DNA of 7,201 nt from an uncultured Lactobacillus sp. (lineage in GTDB: Bacteria > Bacillota > Bacilli > Lactobacillales > Lactobacillaceae), in contig CALNAK010000038.1 of NCBI GenBank assembly GCA_937874185.1, positions 1 through 7,201 of the forward strand, written 5' to 3'. The notes beneath the pieces are model-generated. The model was not told the origin of the DNA. It worked only from the letters and a program-made list of their open reading frames with translations, and did no database searches. Below, piece by piece: positions 1 to 7,143 of the stretch. Positions within the stretch are counted from its first letter, which is position 1. Every line of letters starts with the position of its first letter. Both the position numbers and the translations under genes were made by a program.

Positions 1-2
1 CA

Positions 3-74
3 GGTTATGCTGACAAATTTGTCCAAAAATTCGGATTAAATTTGCAATCTACCTCTCAAAATCTTTATTTCTAA
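3..74 (+). CDS. Possible C-terminal end of a converging gene (partial)
   Basis: One plus-strand frame is open from the window edge to a TAA stop at 72-74, giving 23 residues (GYADKFVQKFGLNL... ending in NLYF). The composition looks protein-like and the stop lies 13 bases from the stop codon of the minus-strand operon, which would make the two transcription units convergent. The fragment is too short to assign to a family and could be chance, because an open run of this length is common in AT-rich DNA. No clear terminator hairpin is seen between it and the operon. Confidence 0.3.
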   Translation, partial: GYADKFVQKFGLNLQSTSQNLYF

Positions 75-87
75 TCGCAAAAAAATA

Positions 88-1290
88 CTATCTCTGACTC
101 ATTTGCAATTTAGCAATAATACCATGAACCACATCATTAATAGTATCTAAATCAGTTATAAACCATTCTCGTGGATGAATAACCCTACCATTTGCCGCTT
201 TAATATCTACATCCAGTCGATAACTAGCTAACGCATGATGAATCGCCGTTTCTAACGCCTCAGAGTTTAAATTTGAAACTTGAAATTCCTCACAGACCTT
301 AACAGGGCCATAAAGATAGGTCGGTTCGTTTTCAGCATTAGCAATTCGCTTCTCAACTAAGCCAGTTGTATACCCCACCTTATACAAAGCATGCTCTTCT
401 TGAACTCGTTGCACCTCAGGATTATCACTCTCAGATTTTAATACGTAAATGTAGCCCGTAACTTGACCGGGTTCCATTTCAAAATGATCATCGGGTTCAG
501 TAACAATCTTCCCGTTACGCCCATACATTGATGCCGCTAAGCCATTTAATAATGGTGTATTCTCAGTGCCATTCTCATAGATTACATGCAGCCGAGCGTC
601 TGTCTTTCGTTGGCTTTTGTTATTAGTCATCTTCTTTTCACCAACTGCTTCAATATAAAGCAACTGACCCTTTAAGACATAAAAATGATGCAACAGAATT
701 TCATAGTTTTTAAATGGACGTAACTGCCGCTTCCCTGAAGCCAACTCTGCCTGGACTTTCTTGAATAAAGATTCGTACTTATCAAAATCAGCCATTTGAT
801 GACGCTGTGATACTTTTTCCGGCTGGTTTTCTTGTTCTCGTTTAATTTCATGAAGCTTTTTAGTATCAAATAGCTTACTATTAACGGTTTGCTGATTATT
901 ATCAAACAAGACAGAATCATCCTCCAGAATATCATCAAGAGAATCAAATTCCTGTTTCTCATCTTTGACGGTATCCTCTAAAGTTAGTTTTTGACTCTCG
1001 GTATTTAATAAACCAAGTTCATCGTAGGGCTTGAGCAATTCAATCATATCTTCATGACTTCGATAGCCCTTCAGACGATTTGCCATCTGTCGTTCAGCCA
1101 TTCTTGACATATCCCGTGTCTTTTCCGGTTCTTTGCCACCATGCTGCTTAACCCACTCCTGAATTTCCTTAAAATGCTCTACGTCTGGATTAGAATTCAC
1201 AGTCTTTAGCTTTGACTTCGGTACTAACAATTCATTGGCTTCTGGATCATTGAAGACATCCTCAAGAGAATGGATAGTTTGATTATTCAT
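88..1290 (-). CDS. yeeC: GIY-YIG nuclease family protein, YeeC-like (T5orf172-type domain)
   Basis: The protein has 400 residues. The C-terminal third is a GIY-YIG nuclease fold of the T5orf172/MUG113 type: GYIYVL at 279-284, KVGYT at 304-308, the expected arginine in EKRI at 313-316, a helix with E347 and H351, and HPREWF at 372-377, where E375 is a candidate metal-binding glutamate. Residues 230-258 (RLHVIYENGTE and following) are a segment that commonly precedes this domain in related proteins. The N-terminal half is charged and probably partly disordered, with an HG...P helical motif near 44-77. The ATG overlaps the helicase stop by 8 bases, and AAGGAGGA (1300-1307) lies 9 bases upstream, which supports this start. 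It is the last gene of the operon and the likely DNA-cutting component, inferred from the fold. B. subtilis yeeC occupies the same position after yeeA and yeeB. Confidence 0.85.
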   Translation of the reverse strand: MNNQTIHSLEDVFNDPEANELLVPKSKLKTVNSNPDVEHFKEIQEWVKQHGGKEPEKTRDMSRMAERQMANRLKGYRSHEDMIELLKPYDELGLLNTESQKLTLEDTVKDEKQEFDSLDDILEDDSVLFDNNQQTVNSKLFDTKKLHEIKREQENQPEKVSQRHQMADFDKYESLFKKVQAELASGKRQLRPFKNYEILLHHFYVLKGQLLYIEAVGEKKMTNNKSQRKTDARLHVIYENGTENTPLLNGLAASMYGRNGKIVTEPDDHFEMEPGQVTGYIYVLKSESDNPEVQRVQEEHALYKVGYTTGLVEKRIANAENEPTYLYGPVKVCEEFQVSNLNSEALETAIHHALASYRLDVDIKAANGRVIHPREWFITDLDTINDVVHGIIAKLQMSQR

Positions 1291-3235
1291 TTTCTTGATT
1301 CCTCCTTGCCCGTAGATCGGCCAGCTTAGCTAAAGCATAAGCCATCCGTACTTCTTCCTCATTATTAGAGTTCTTGTCTGGTCGCTTTCCATGTTCAGCT
1401 ACAAAGCGCTTAGCATTCTTATACAACTGGACTAACTCTTCATCAGTAAATTCATACTTCTTAGCATCAATCGACCGCTCAATGATCCGCAACGTATCAC
1501 TATCAATATTCTGTGACATGACATCATAAGCCCGTTGGAACGGATTAATGGATTCAATCAAATTAATATCGAGTTGATCAACGTTGATGAATTTATCCGC
1601 CATCCGTAAGAACTTATCCGTATTACCATTGCTATCCTGGGTCGTTTCAACTTTAGCGTGACGAATCACCGTATCAGCTAAAGCATATTGACTAACCTGG
1701 TCAATCTCATCGTTATTCAGATCAGGATAGCAGGTCATCACGACCTTAGGAATCAATTCTTTGTTCATGACTTCGGCACTAACATTGGCAGCGATTCCTT
1801 GTTTTACCGAAGAATCTTGCAAAATTGCCGCCTTCAGATCGGGCAAATCGTTTTCAATGATGCTTTGAACCCGTTTGGTTGATGGTTCTTTCAATCCCTT
1901 AATAAGAATGTCAGTATCACCAGTCGGTCGCTCATCTTTATGTTGACGCCGTTTTAGGTGAATTTCTGGTGCTAGAACCTGTTCCATCAATAATGATGCC
2001 GTGATTGCTTTCAAGATTTGGTTAACCGCATATTCGACATCTCCATCTTTAGCATCTGGCTGTTCGATCATATTTGTAAACTGAGCGTGGTTCTTATTTG
2101 AACTATCCCGAGTAACCCGGCCAATGATTTGAACAATTTCGGTTAAAGAATGCCGATAACCAATCGTTAACGCTTGTTCCGCCCACGGCCAGTCAAAGCC
2201 TTCCTTTGCCATGTTGAGTGCCACAATAATATCTAGGTCATCAGGACCACTTAGTTGGCGTAAGTACTCACCGACTTTTTCACGGCCATCCTCATTCACT
2301 AAGTCAGCAACTTTTAGTAGCTTACCAGTGTGTTTATCCCTGATGAAGTAAATACCTGTTTGTTCGTCTTGGTAGTTAATATCACCAATCGTATCAAAGA
2401 TCCGATCAACTTCATCATACTTATCCTTCGTTGACTCACTGGAATTAACGCTTGGAATATGGATAATCGTCTTCTTCGAGGTATCCAGTGCTTTATCCAA
2501 GGCATCAGTATAACGACCTTGGTAGAACTTATAATCAATCCCAAAGGACTTCAAATATTGGTAACCATCCAGCTGTTCGTAATAGGTATAAGTAACCTTA
2601 TCAAACATCTGCTCATCTTCTGGAGACAAGATTGGTTCTGAATCGCCACGGAAGTAGGAACCTGTCATTGCCAAAACGTGGGCTGATGAGTTGTGCATGA
2701 TATTACGTAAGGCATCCCCTAGAACAGAACTATCATTTGAAGAAACGTGGTGAAATTCATCAATAGCAATCATCACATTATCAAATGCATGGTCATCGGC
2801 CACCTTTTGATAAGCAAAACGCAAGGTGGCATGAGTACAAACTAAAATCCGACCACTTGGATCTTTAAGAAAGTCCAGTAGCTTTTGCACTTTACTTTCC
2901 TGACCACCGTTTAGTGTTAAATCATACTGCGGATCAACTCGCCAATCTTCATAGAAGCCAAACTTTACTAAGTCCGTATTCTTAAATGAACGACCGATCG
3001 AACGTTCTGGGACAGCCACAATAACCTTTTTTACTCCTTGGTTAGCCAACTTATCTAATGCTACAAACATCAACGCACGAGATTTTCCAGAAGCCGGTGG
3101 AGCTTTAACCAGAATATATTTGGATTTACGATGTTGATAAACACGGGCCTGCATCTCCCGCATTCCTAATTCATTGGTATTGGTACTTTTACCAGTTTGG
3201 TGATAATTAACCTCAACCACATTTTTATCTTTCAT
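1283..3235 (-). CDS. yeeB: Superfamily 2 DEAD/DEAH-type helicase/translocase, YeeB-like
   Basis: The protein has 650 residues with a full set of SF2 motifs: Walker A APPASGKS at 45-52, motif II DEFH at 159-162, motif III around TGS at 191-193, motif V ALNMAKEGFDWP at 339-350, and motif VI QIIGRVTRD at 369-377 with the arginine finger. Both RecA-like lobes appear intact, so it should hydrolyse ATP and remodel or translocate on nucleic acid. No nuclease domain is visible. The C-terminal region (about 430-650) is helical and ends in an HG-x2-P motif (615-619) followed by a basic helix that resembles a segment in the N-terminus of the next protein. The Shine-Dalgarno GAGGAG (3242-3247) overlaps the TGA stop of the upstream gene, with 6 bases to the ATG, so translation is probably coupled. 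The helicase plausibly serves a restriction-like complex with the methyltransferase and GIY-YIG protein, matching yeeB by position. Confidence 0.9.
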   Translation of the reverse strand: MKDKNVVEVNYHQTGKSTNTNELGMREMQARVYQHRKSKYILVKAPPASGKSRALMFVALDKLANQGVKKVIVAVPERSIGRSFKNTDLVKFGFYEDWRVDPQYDLTLNGGQESKVQKLLDFLKDPSGRILVCTHATLRFAYQKVADDHAFDNVMIAIDEFHHVSSNDSSVLGDALRNIMHNSSAHVLAMTGSYFRGDSEPILSPEDEQMFDKVTYTYYEQLDGYQYLKSFGIDYKFYQGRYTDALDKALDTSKKTIIHIPSVNSSESTKDKYDEVDRIFDTIGDINYQDEQTGIYFIRDKHTGKLLKVADLVNEDGREKVGEYLRQLSGPDDLDIIVALNMAKEGFDWPWAEQALTIGYRHSLTEIVQIIGRVTRDSSNKNHAQFTNMIEQPDAKDGDVEYAVNQILKAITASLLMEQVLAPEIHLKRRQHKDERPTGDTDILIKGLKEPSTKRVQSIIENDLPDLKAAILQDSSVKQGIAANVSAEVMNKELIPKVVMTCYPDLNNDEIDQVSQYALADTVIRHAKVETTQDSNGNTDKFLRMADKFINVDQLDINLIESINPFQRAYDVMSQNIDSDTLRIIERSIDAKKYEFTDEELVQLYKNAKRFVAEHGKRPDKNSNNEEEVRMAYALAKLADLRARRNQENE

Positions 3236-3245
3236 TTACTTCTCC

Positions 3246-3989
3246 TCATTCAATCACAGCTAACGCTTGTTCATGATATTTTTCATAGGGCTTTAACCAA
3301 AGTAATATTCCTGCTGCAATAAAACTTTGAATAATGTTTGTTGTATTTGGCATGATCTTCGACAAAAACTCTTCAGGGCTTACTGAAAACTCCTCAATAG
3401 TTTTTAAACGACTGTTAACATTCTTCCCCTTAAAAGTAAAATTGTGATCATCATAGTAAAAGTCTAAGTGAGAAGAGGCATTTCTAATATGTTTGTCCAT
3501 AAGATCAGTTAAAAATTTCCAATCTATAACAGATTGTTGCAATCTATTAATTAACGAACCAGCACTTTCAAAATATATTTCTTCCACATCAAATTCTTGG
3601 TTATTTACTAATCGGTCAATGCATACAAGACGTACTAAAATCTTCTTATCAAGCTCAAACGCCATTTTAAAGTCTTCAATTTCCATGTTGGCTAATGTCT
3701 GCTTGGAGAAAGTAGGATTATTCCTTCTATTATTAATATAATTTGATGTTTCTAAATGATGTCTGATGTAGCTGTCATATGCTTTTCTATCGCTAATCAA
3801 CTTATTATTCTGTGTTCCTAATATAAAGGATGCTATTAGTTCTGACGTATTATCCCTATCAATATCAAATGCTGTTTCAAAAATACTATTAAGTTGCACT
3901 GTAATTCTCTTCAAATTGTCTTTGGCAAGATTATCATCATTGAATATATCCTGATAATCTTGCAAGAATTTTTCTGGACTATTTATCAT
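3246..3989 (-). CDS. Uncharacterised protein with HEPN-like RN-x3-H motif, embedded in the operon
   Basis: I do not recognise a named family for this 247-residue, largely helical, soluble-looking protein; there is no signal peptide or membrane segment. Its most telling feature is IRNASSHLDF at 168-177. R169-N170-x3-H174 fits the HEPN superfamily active-site pattern R-x4-6-H with a polar residue directly after the arginine, within a helical context. HEPN proteins are commonly RNases in toxins and phage defence, so an RNA-cleaving or abortive role is inferred, not shown. The ATG overlaps the methyltransferase stop by 11 bases, and AAAGGTGA (3996-4003) lies 6 bases upstream. Its TGA lies within the helicase ribosome binding site. 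Base composition is lower in GC than the helicase gene (two 60-base lines counted gave 25 and 33 percent, against 53 percent in one helicase line), which suggests separate acquisition. As I recall the B. subtilis cluster, it has no gene between yeeA and yeeB. Confidence 0.85.
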   Translation of the reverse strand: MINSPEKFLQDYQDIFNDDNLAKDNLKRITVQLNSIFETAFDIDRDNTSELIASFILGTQNNKLISDRKAYDSYIRHHLETSNYINNRRNNPTFSKQTLANMEIEDFKMAFELDKKILVRLVCIDRLVNNQEFDVEEIYFESAGSLINRLQQSVIDWKFLTDLMDKHIRNASSHLDFYYDDHNFTFKGKNVNSRLKTIEEFSVSPEEFLSKIMPNTTNIIQSFIAAGILLWLKPYEKYHEQALAVIE

Positions 3990-6678
3990 TTCCGCTCACC
4001 TTTTTACTATACATGTCTAGTAATAATGCTAATCGTTCATCATCATCCTTAAACGGTCGATCACGATAAGCCCGATCAACTACTCGGTCGAGTTCTTCAT
4101 GGGCAGCCTTTAGACGTGAATTCATTGGTTTTGGGTTTTTAGCAGCAAGCGGTGAACCATATAGTTCAGCCAAAGTGCCACCCTCTTCATCACGAATATC
4201 TAAGATTTTCCAGACTAGATCTTCAATTTCGTTTTTTCGACGAGTTGAAAACTCCGGCACGGGGAAGGTGTTATAAACAAGTGTATTTGAATAGTTATAA
4301 TCCGTTTTTAGTTTTCCACCAATGGAACGCAACCACACCATACTCATTCTAGATTGCAAAACGCCTAAATAATAAAATTTAGCATTATAAATTACCATTG
4401 CTTTATTAAAAATAATGTCAAAAGCAGGTAGTATTCCCATTGGAACATATAGTCTGTTACCAGATGAAACCTCAGGAATGATTAAAGAACATTTATTTTT
4501 ATAATCTATTCCATAAGCTTTATCATACTCACCTCTTTGGACAAAGCTCCATGGTGTCTGAGCTGCTTTTCGAGTTGATGGTGCTTTACTCTGCATCCTA
4601 TAATTTTTTACATTTAATACTCTTCTCTTAATTTCTGGTATATGCTCACACTTTTTATACGTTTGTTCATTCATCCAAAGACAGAATCTTTTACGCCCTC
4701 GTATATATTCACTAGCCCCAATATAAGGACGAATAATTAGCGGATCTACACCTAGTTCATCAAAATGTTGTTTTTCATTCTCACTAAATATCAGATTACC
4801 ACCATCCCTAGGCATACTCCCCATCACCATTTTTGGCCATTTATTTATATTTTTTTTGTTAGGTATTACCACTGAGTTATCCGAATTGGTAATATATGGA
4901 GAAATATTATTAACTATTTCCCTCATCAAACCAGAAAATAATGATTTACTTTTACAAGAGTTATGATTTGAAGCTAATCCTATAATTTCTACAGAAACTC
5001 CAGCATTTTTTTTAGCATTATTTCCCCACTTAAATGACTGATAAGCATACTTTATAAATACCGTGGTCAATAATTTAGGCCATAATAAGGATACCTGTTC
5101 TCCTTGCGTTATTGAATTCGTTGTAACAAAGCCAAGTTGTGCTTTAGATAGGCCAATATATGTAGCTCCCTTTGAAAACCAACCTGAAATATAGTCCAGT
5201 TTTTTGTACCTACTATTTGTCCACAAAGCTTGCTTTAAATCTTCCCTCTGTTCTTTATTTTGCAATTTGGATCCCAAATAAGGTGGATTACCAAACAAAT
5301 AAACTTCATCATTTTTCTTGTGCGGCAATACTTCGTTCCAATCAATCCGTAACGCATTCCCACATACAATCGCACCGGCATGCTGTAATGGCAGCGTTGG
5401 TCGAACAGCATCGCTAATCTGCTCATGCAGCTTAACGTTCATCTGATGCTCAGAAATCCACAACGACAATCGCGTCACATCACATGCAAAGTCGTCAATT
5501 TCAATTCCATAGAACTGATCCAGCGTAACTGATGGCACATACATCGTTGAAACACCAATATTGTTAAGTTCAATCAGAATATTAATTTCAAGTTGTCGCA
5601 ATTCCTTATAGGTAATGATCAGGAAATTACCCGAACCACAGGCTGGATCCATAAACTTGATATTGCCGATTCTGTCATACAGTTTCTGAAGCTTGTCTTC
5701 GTTACCCTTAGCAGCTTCAAAGTCTTCGCGAAGTCCATCCAGAAATAGTGGCTTAATCACTTTCATGATGTTCGGAACTGACGTATAGTGCATACCGAGG
5801 TGACTGCGGCTGTCTTCACTAGCAACAGCCTGAATCATTGATCCAAGAATGTCCGGATTAACCTGATTCCAATTCAACAATTCTCCAGCATCAATGATTA
5901 ATTTTCGAGACTTAGAACTAAACATCAAAGATTCGTGCGGATCTTTAAATAAGTCGCCGTCAACATATGGAAAATCATTAAGCCACGATGGTGTGTCAAC
6001 AGGTCGTTGTGACTTTTCAAAATCAAGCACCCCAAACAACTGACTTACAAATGCATCAAAGTCAGTCCCGTCTTCTTTAGTCATTTGCTTAACACGATTG
6101 GTAAACAAATTGTTCTCAAAGATATTTGTATCTTCAGCAAACAAACAGAACAGCACGCGAATTAAGAACAGGTTGAGTCCCTTACGCGACGCGTGTGGAT
6201 TATCCTTAACTACAACGTCGTAGAGCTTAGCGAAACGTTCAGCAGCACGAACATCAGCCGGATTCTCTTTGTCAAAATCAGCCTTCTCAATTCCGTTCCA
6301 CGCCAAGAAGAACTCGAACTTTTGAGGTAATTTTGAAAATTCAATGTCCAAACTATCGTGCGTCTTCGTGTCCTTCGCCAGCAGCTGCTTGTAATCAGTG
6401 ACGATGATGAATCGCGGTTTTGTTCCCAACTCATTTACGCGGGCCTGAACATCTACATACGCCTGCATTAAATCTGAATCAGTCTGCTTGAAGTAAAGCT
6501 TATTCTTCAAATAAACTTCACCCGGTTCCTTTGAGAGGTTATTCAAGCCCTTTCTCAACTTAGTAATCGTTGCCTTGGGGATTTTTTCATACACACTTAA
6601 AAAATCATAGACGAACCCTTCGTGATTTGGTTCGTTAATGATTGATCGGATTTGATCTTCATATTCGGTAATTGCCAT
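3979..6678 (-). CDS. yeeA: N6-adenine DNA methyltransferase, YeeA/DnmA (MmeI-like) class
   Basis: The 899-residue protein carries SAM-binding motif I DPACGSGNF at 344-352 and catalytic motif IV NPPY at 464-467, the signature of N6-adenine methyltransferases. LGMHYTS at 294-300 and GIEIDD at 391-396 are typical of the MmeI-like group. Order: N-terminal restriction-like domain (about 1-150), helical linker, methyltransferase core (about 290-560), target recognition region (about 590-790), and a C-terminal helical segment including KLKTDYNYSN near 789. B. subtilis YeeA (DnmA) of this class makes m6A at a non-palindromic site; the specificity here cannot be read from sequence. In the N-terminal domain the expected E-x-K of the nuclease reads Y62-F-K64, so self-contained cleavage is unlikely. 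The ATG at 6678 is chosen over a GTG at 6708 because GGAGGA sits between them, 6 bases from the ATG. The recognition region (about 4310-5260) is visibly more AT-rich than the N-terminal half. First gene of the operon. Confidence 0.93.
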   Translation of the reverse strand: MAITEYEDQIRSIINEPNHEGFVYDFLSVYEKIPKATITKLRKGLNNLSKEPGEVYLKNKLYFKQTDSDLMQAYVDVQARVNELGTKPRFIIVTDYKQLLAKDTKTHDSLDIEFSKLPQKFEFFLAWNGIEKADFDKENPADVRAAERFAKLYDVVVKDNPHASRKGLNLFLIRVLFCLFAEDTNIFENNLFTNRVKQMTKEDGTDFDAFVSQLFGVLDFEKSQRPVDTPSWLNDFPYVDGDLFKDPHESLMFSSKSRKLIIDAGELLNWNQVNPDILGSMIQAVASEDSRSHLGMHYTSVPNIMKVIKPLFLDGLREDFEAAKGNEDKLQKLYDRIGNIKFMDPACGSGNFLIITYKELRQLEINILIELNNIGVSTMYVPSVTLDQFYGIEIDDFACDVTRLSLWISEHQMNVKLHEQISDAVRPTLPLQHAGAIVCGNALRIDWNEVLPHKKNDEVYLFGNPPYLGSKLQNKEQREDLKQALWTNSRYKKLDYISGWFSKGATYIGLSKAQLGFVTTNSITQGEQVSLLWPKLLTTVFIKYAYQSFKWGNNAKKNAGVSVEIIGLASNHNSCKSKSLFSGLMREIVNNISPYITNSDNSVVIPNKKNINKWPKMVMGSMPRDGGNLIFSENEKQHFDELGVDPLIIRPYIGASEYIRGRKRFCLWMNEQTYKKCEHIPEIKRRVLNVKNYRMQSKAPSTRKAAQTPWSFVQRGEYDKAYGIDYKNKCSLIIPEVSSGNRLYVPMGILPAFDIIFNKAMVIYNAKFYYLGVLQSRMSMVWLRSIGGKLKTDYNYSNTLVYNTFPVPEFSTRRKNEIEDLVWKILDIRDEEGGTLAELYGSPLAAKNPKPMNSRLKAAHEELDRVVDRAYRDRPFKDDDERLALLLDMYSKKVSGNDK

Positions 6679-6684
6679 GCCGGT

Positions 6685-6690
6685 TCCTCC
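6685..6690 (-). promoter_or_regulatory. Ribosome binding site that fixes the methyltransferase start
   Basis: On the minus strand GGAGGA lies 6 bases before the ATG at 6676-6678. An upstream in-frame GTG at 6706-6708 would place this sequence inside the coding region (encoding part of a Gly-Gly-Gly-Thr-Gly stretch) and has no Shine-Dalgarno of its own, so the 899-residue form is preferred. Confidence 0.85.
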
Positions 6691-6721
6691 ACCCTGTACT
6701 TGATACACTTTCCCTTATTAC

Positions 6722-6750
6722 ATTATCCGCAACATTCTGTGAATGCACAA
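6722..6750 (-). promoter_or_regulatory. Putative sigma-A promoter of the four-gene operon
   Basis: On the minus strand, TTGTGC (6745-6750, 3 of 6 to the -35 consensus) and GATAAT (6722-6727, 5 of 6 to the -10 consensus) are separated by exactly 17 bases. Transcription would start near 6715, leaving a leader of roughly 37 bases before the ATG. It lies just downstream of a terminator hairpin, so the operon appears to have its own promoter. The weak -35 hints at modest expression or activator help. Confidence 0.55.
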
Positions 6751-6762
6751 GGAGCGAATTCT

Positions 6763-6817
6763 AAAAAAATCGTGGAGATCCTCAATCACTTCCAAGTGAC
6801 TGAAGACTTCCACGATT
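6763..6817 (-). terminator. Long Rho-independent terminator hairpin, minus strand
   Basis: On the minus strand a 9-base arm (AATCGTGGA, 6809-6817) pairs perfectly with TCCACGATT (6768-6776). The stem continues after one A/C mismatch through eight further pairs, including three G-U wobbles, into a perfect six-base inner stem (6794-6799 with 6786-6791) around a tiny loop. A run of seven T (6763-6769) follows or overlaps the 3' arm. The G-U pairs become A-C mismatches on the opposite strand, so the structure is favoured only in minus-strand RNA. It would stop transcription coming from the guaA-remnant side and insulate the operon promoter. Confidence 0.65.
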
Positions 6818-6928
6818 CTTGGTGGGGCTTTTGGTGGGGAACCTTTCAGATCCACCGCCAATTCATCCATTTTATAAGCTCACGAATGCCGTTAAATCAA
6901 CATTACGGATTCAACTTCATGCAATATT

Positions 6929-6952
6929 TTATTCCCACTCGATAGTAGATGG
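6929..6952 (-). other. guaA 3'-end remnant, likely integration attachment site
   Basis: Read on the minus strand, this segment encodes Pro-Ser-Thr-Ile-Glu-Trp-Glu followed by TAA, matching the strongly conserved C-terminus of GMP synthase (GuaA). The same frame has a stop only about ten codons upstream and the residues before it are not GuaA-like, so this is not the gene but a short displaced copy of its end. The 3' end of guaA is an established integration site for genomic islands, and integration leaves such a duplicated core at the far junction. No integrase gene lies in the window, so assignment as attL, attR or an internal junction between tandem islands is open. Confidence 0.6.
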
Positions 6953-7143
6953 TAAACCTCTGGGCGTATAATTTTAGTTAACCTCAAATTATTTTACTAT
7001 GAGTATAGTGCTGAACAATGGGTATAATAGCTAGGGTTCCTCACGATATTGATAAAGATGCATTTAATCAAGAGTTAATCAGATTTAGAATTATAACGTA
7101 ATACGCATGGTGTAGTTAATTTTTAACCAGGTACCAATAAAAA

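Noticed and set aside
12..23. Perfect 12-base palindrome GACAAATTTGTC
   Set aside because: It lies in a possibly coding tail at the window edge with no associated promoter. A single AT-rich palindrome of this size is not enough to claim an operator.
75..112. Terminator for the end of the operon
   Set aside because: A run of seven T follows the last stop on the minus strand, but the only inverted repeat before it is a four-base stem (TTGC/GCAA), too weak to call an intrinsic terminator.
6679..6708. Ten-residue N-terminal extension of the methyltransferase from a GTG codon
   Set aside because: The extension encodes the Shine-Dalgarno sequence of the ATG at 6678 and has no ribosome binding site of its own.
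6717..6870. Minus-strand 50-codon frame (begins MDELAVDLKG, ends HRMLRIM)
   Set aside because: No Shine-Dalgarno sequence. Its second half is the terminator hairpin and operon promoter, so the open frame is best explained by chance.
6652..6945. Plus-strand open frame of 97 codons starting at TTG
   Set aside because: It begins inside the methyltransferase gene in antisense, runs through its promoter and the terminator hairpin, and ends in the antisense of the guaA remnant. It has no ribosome binding site and no recognisable family.
7018..7101. Plus-strand 27-codon frame (begins MGIIARVPHD)
   Set aside because: It looks somewhat protein-like but is very short, has no ribosome binding site and no recognisable homology. 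It may be a decayed remnant, but this cannot be supported.
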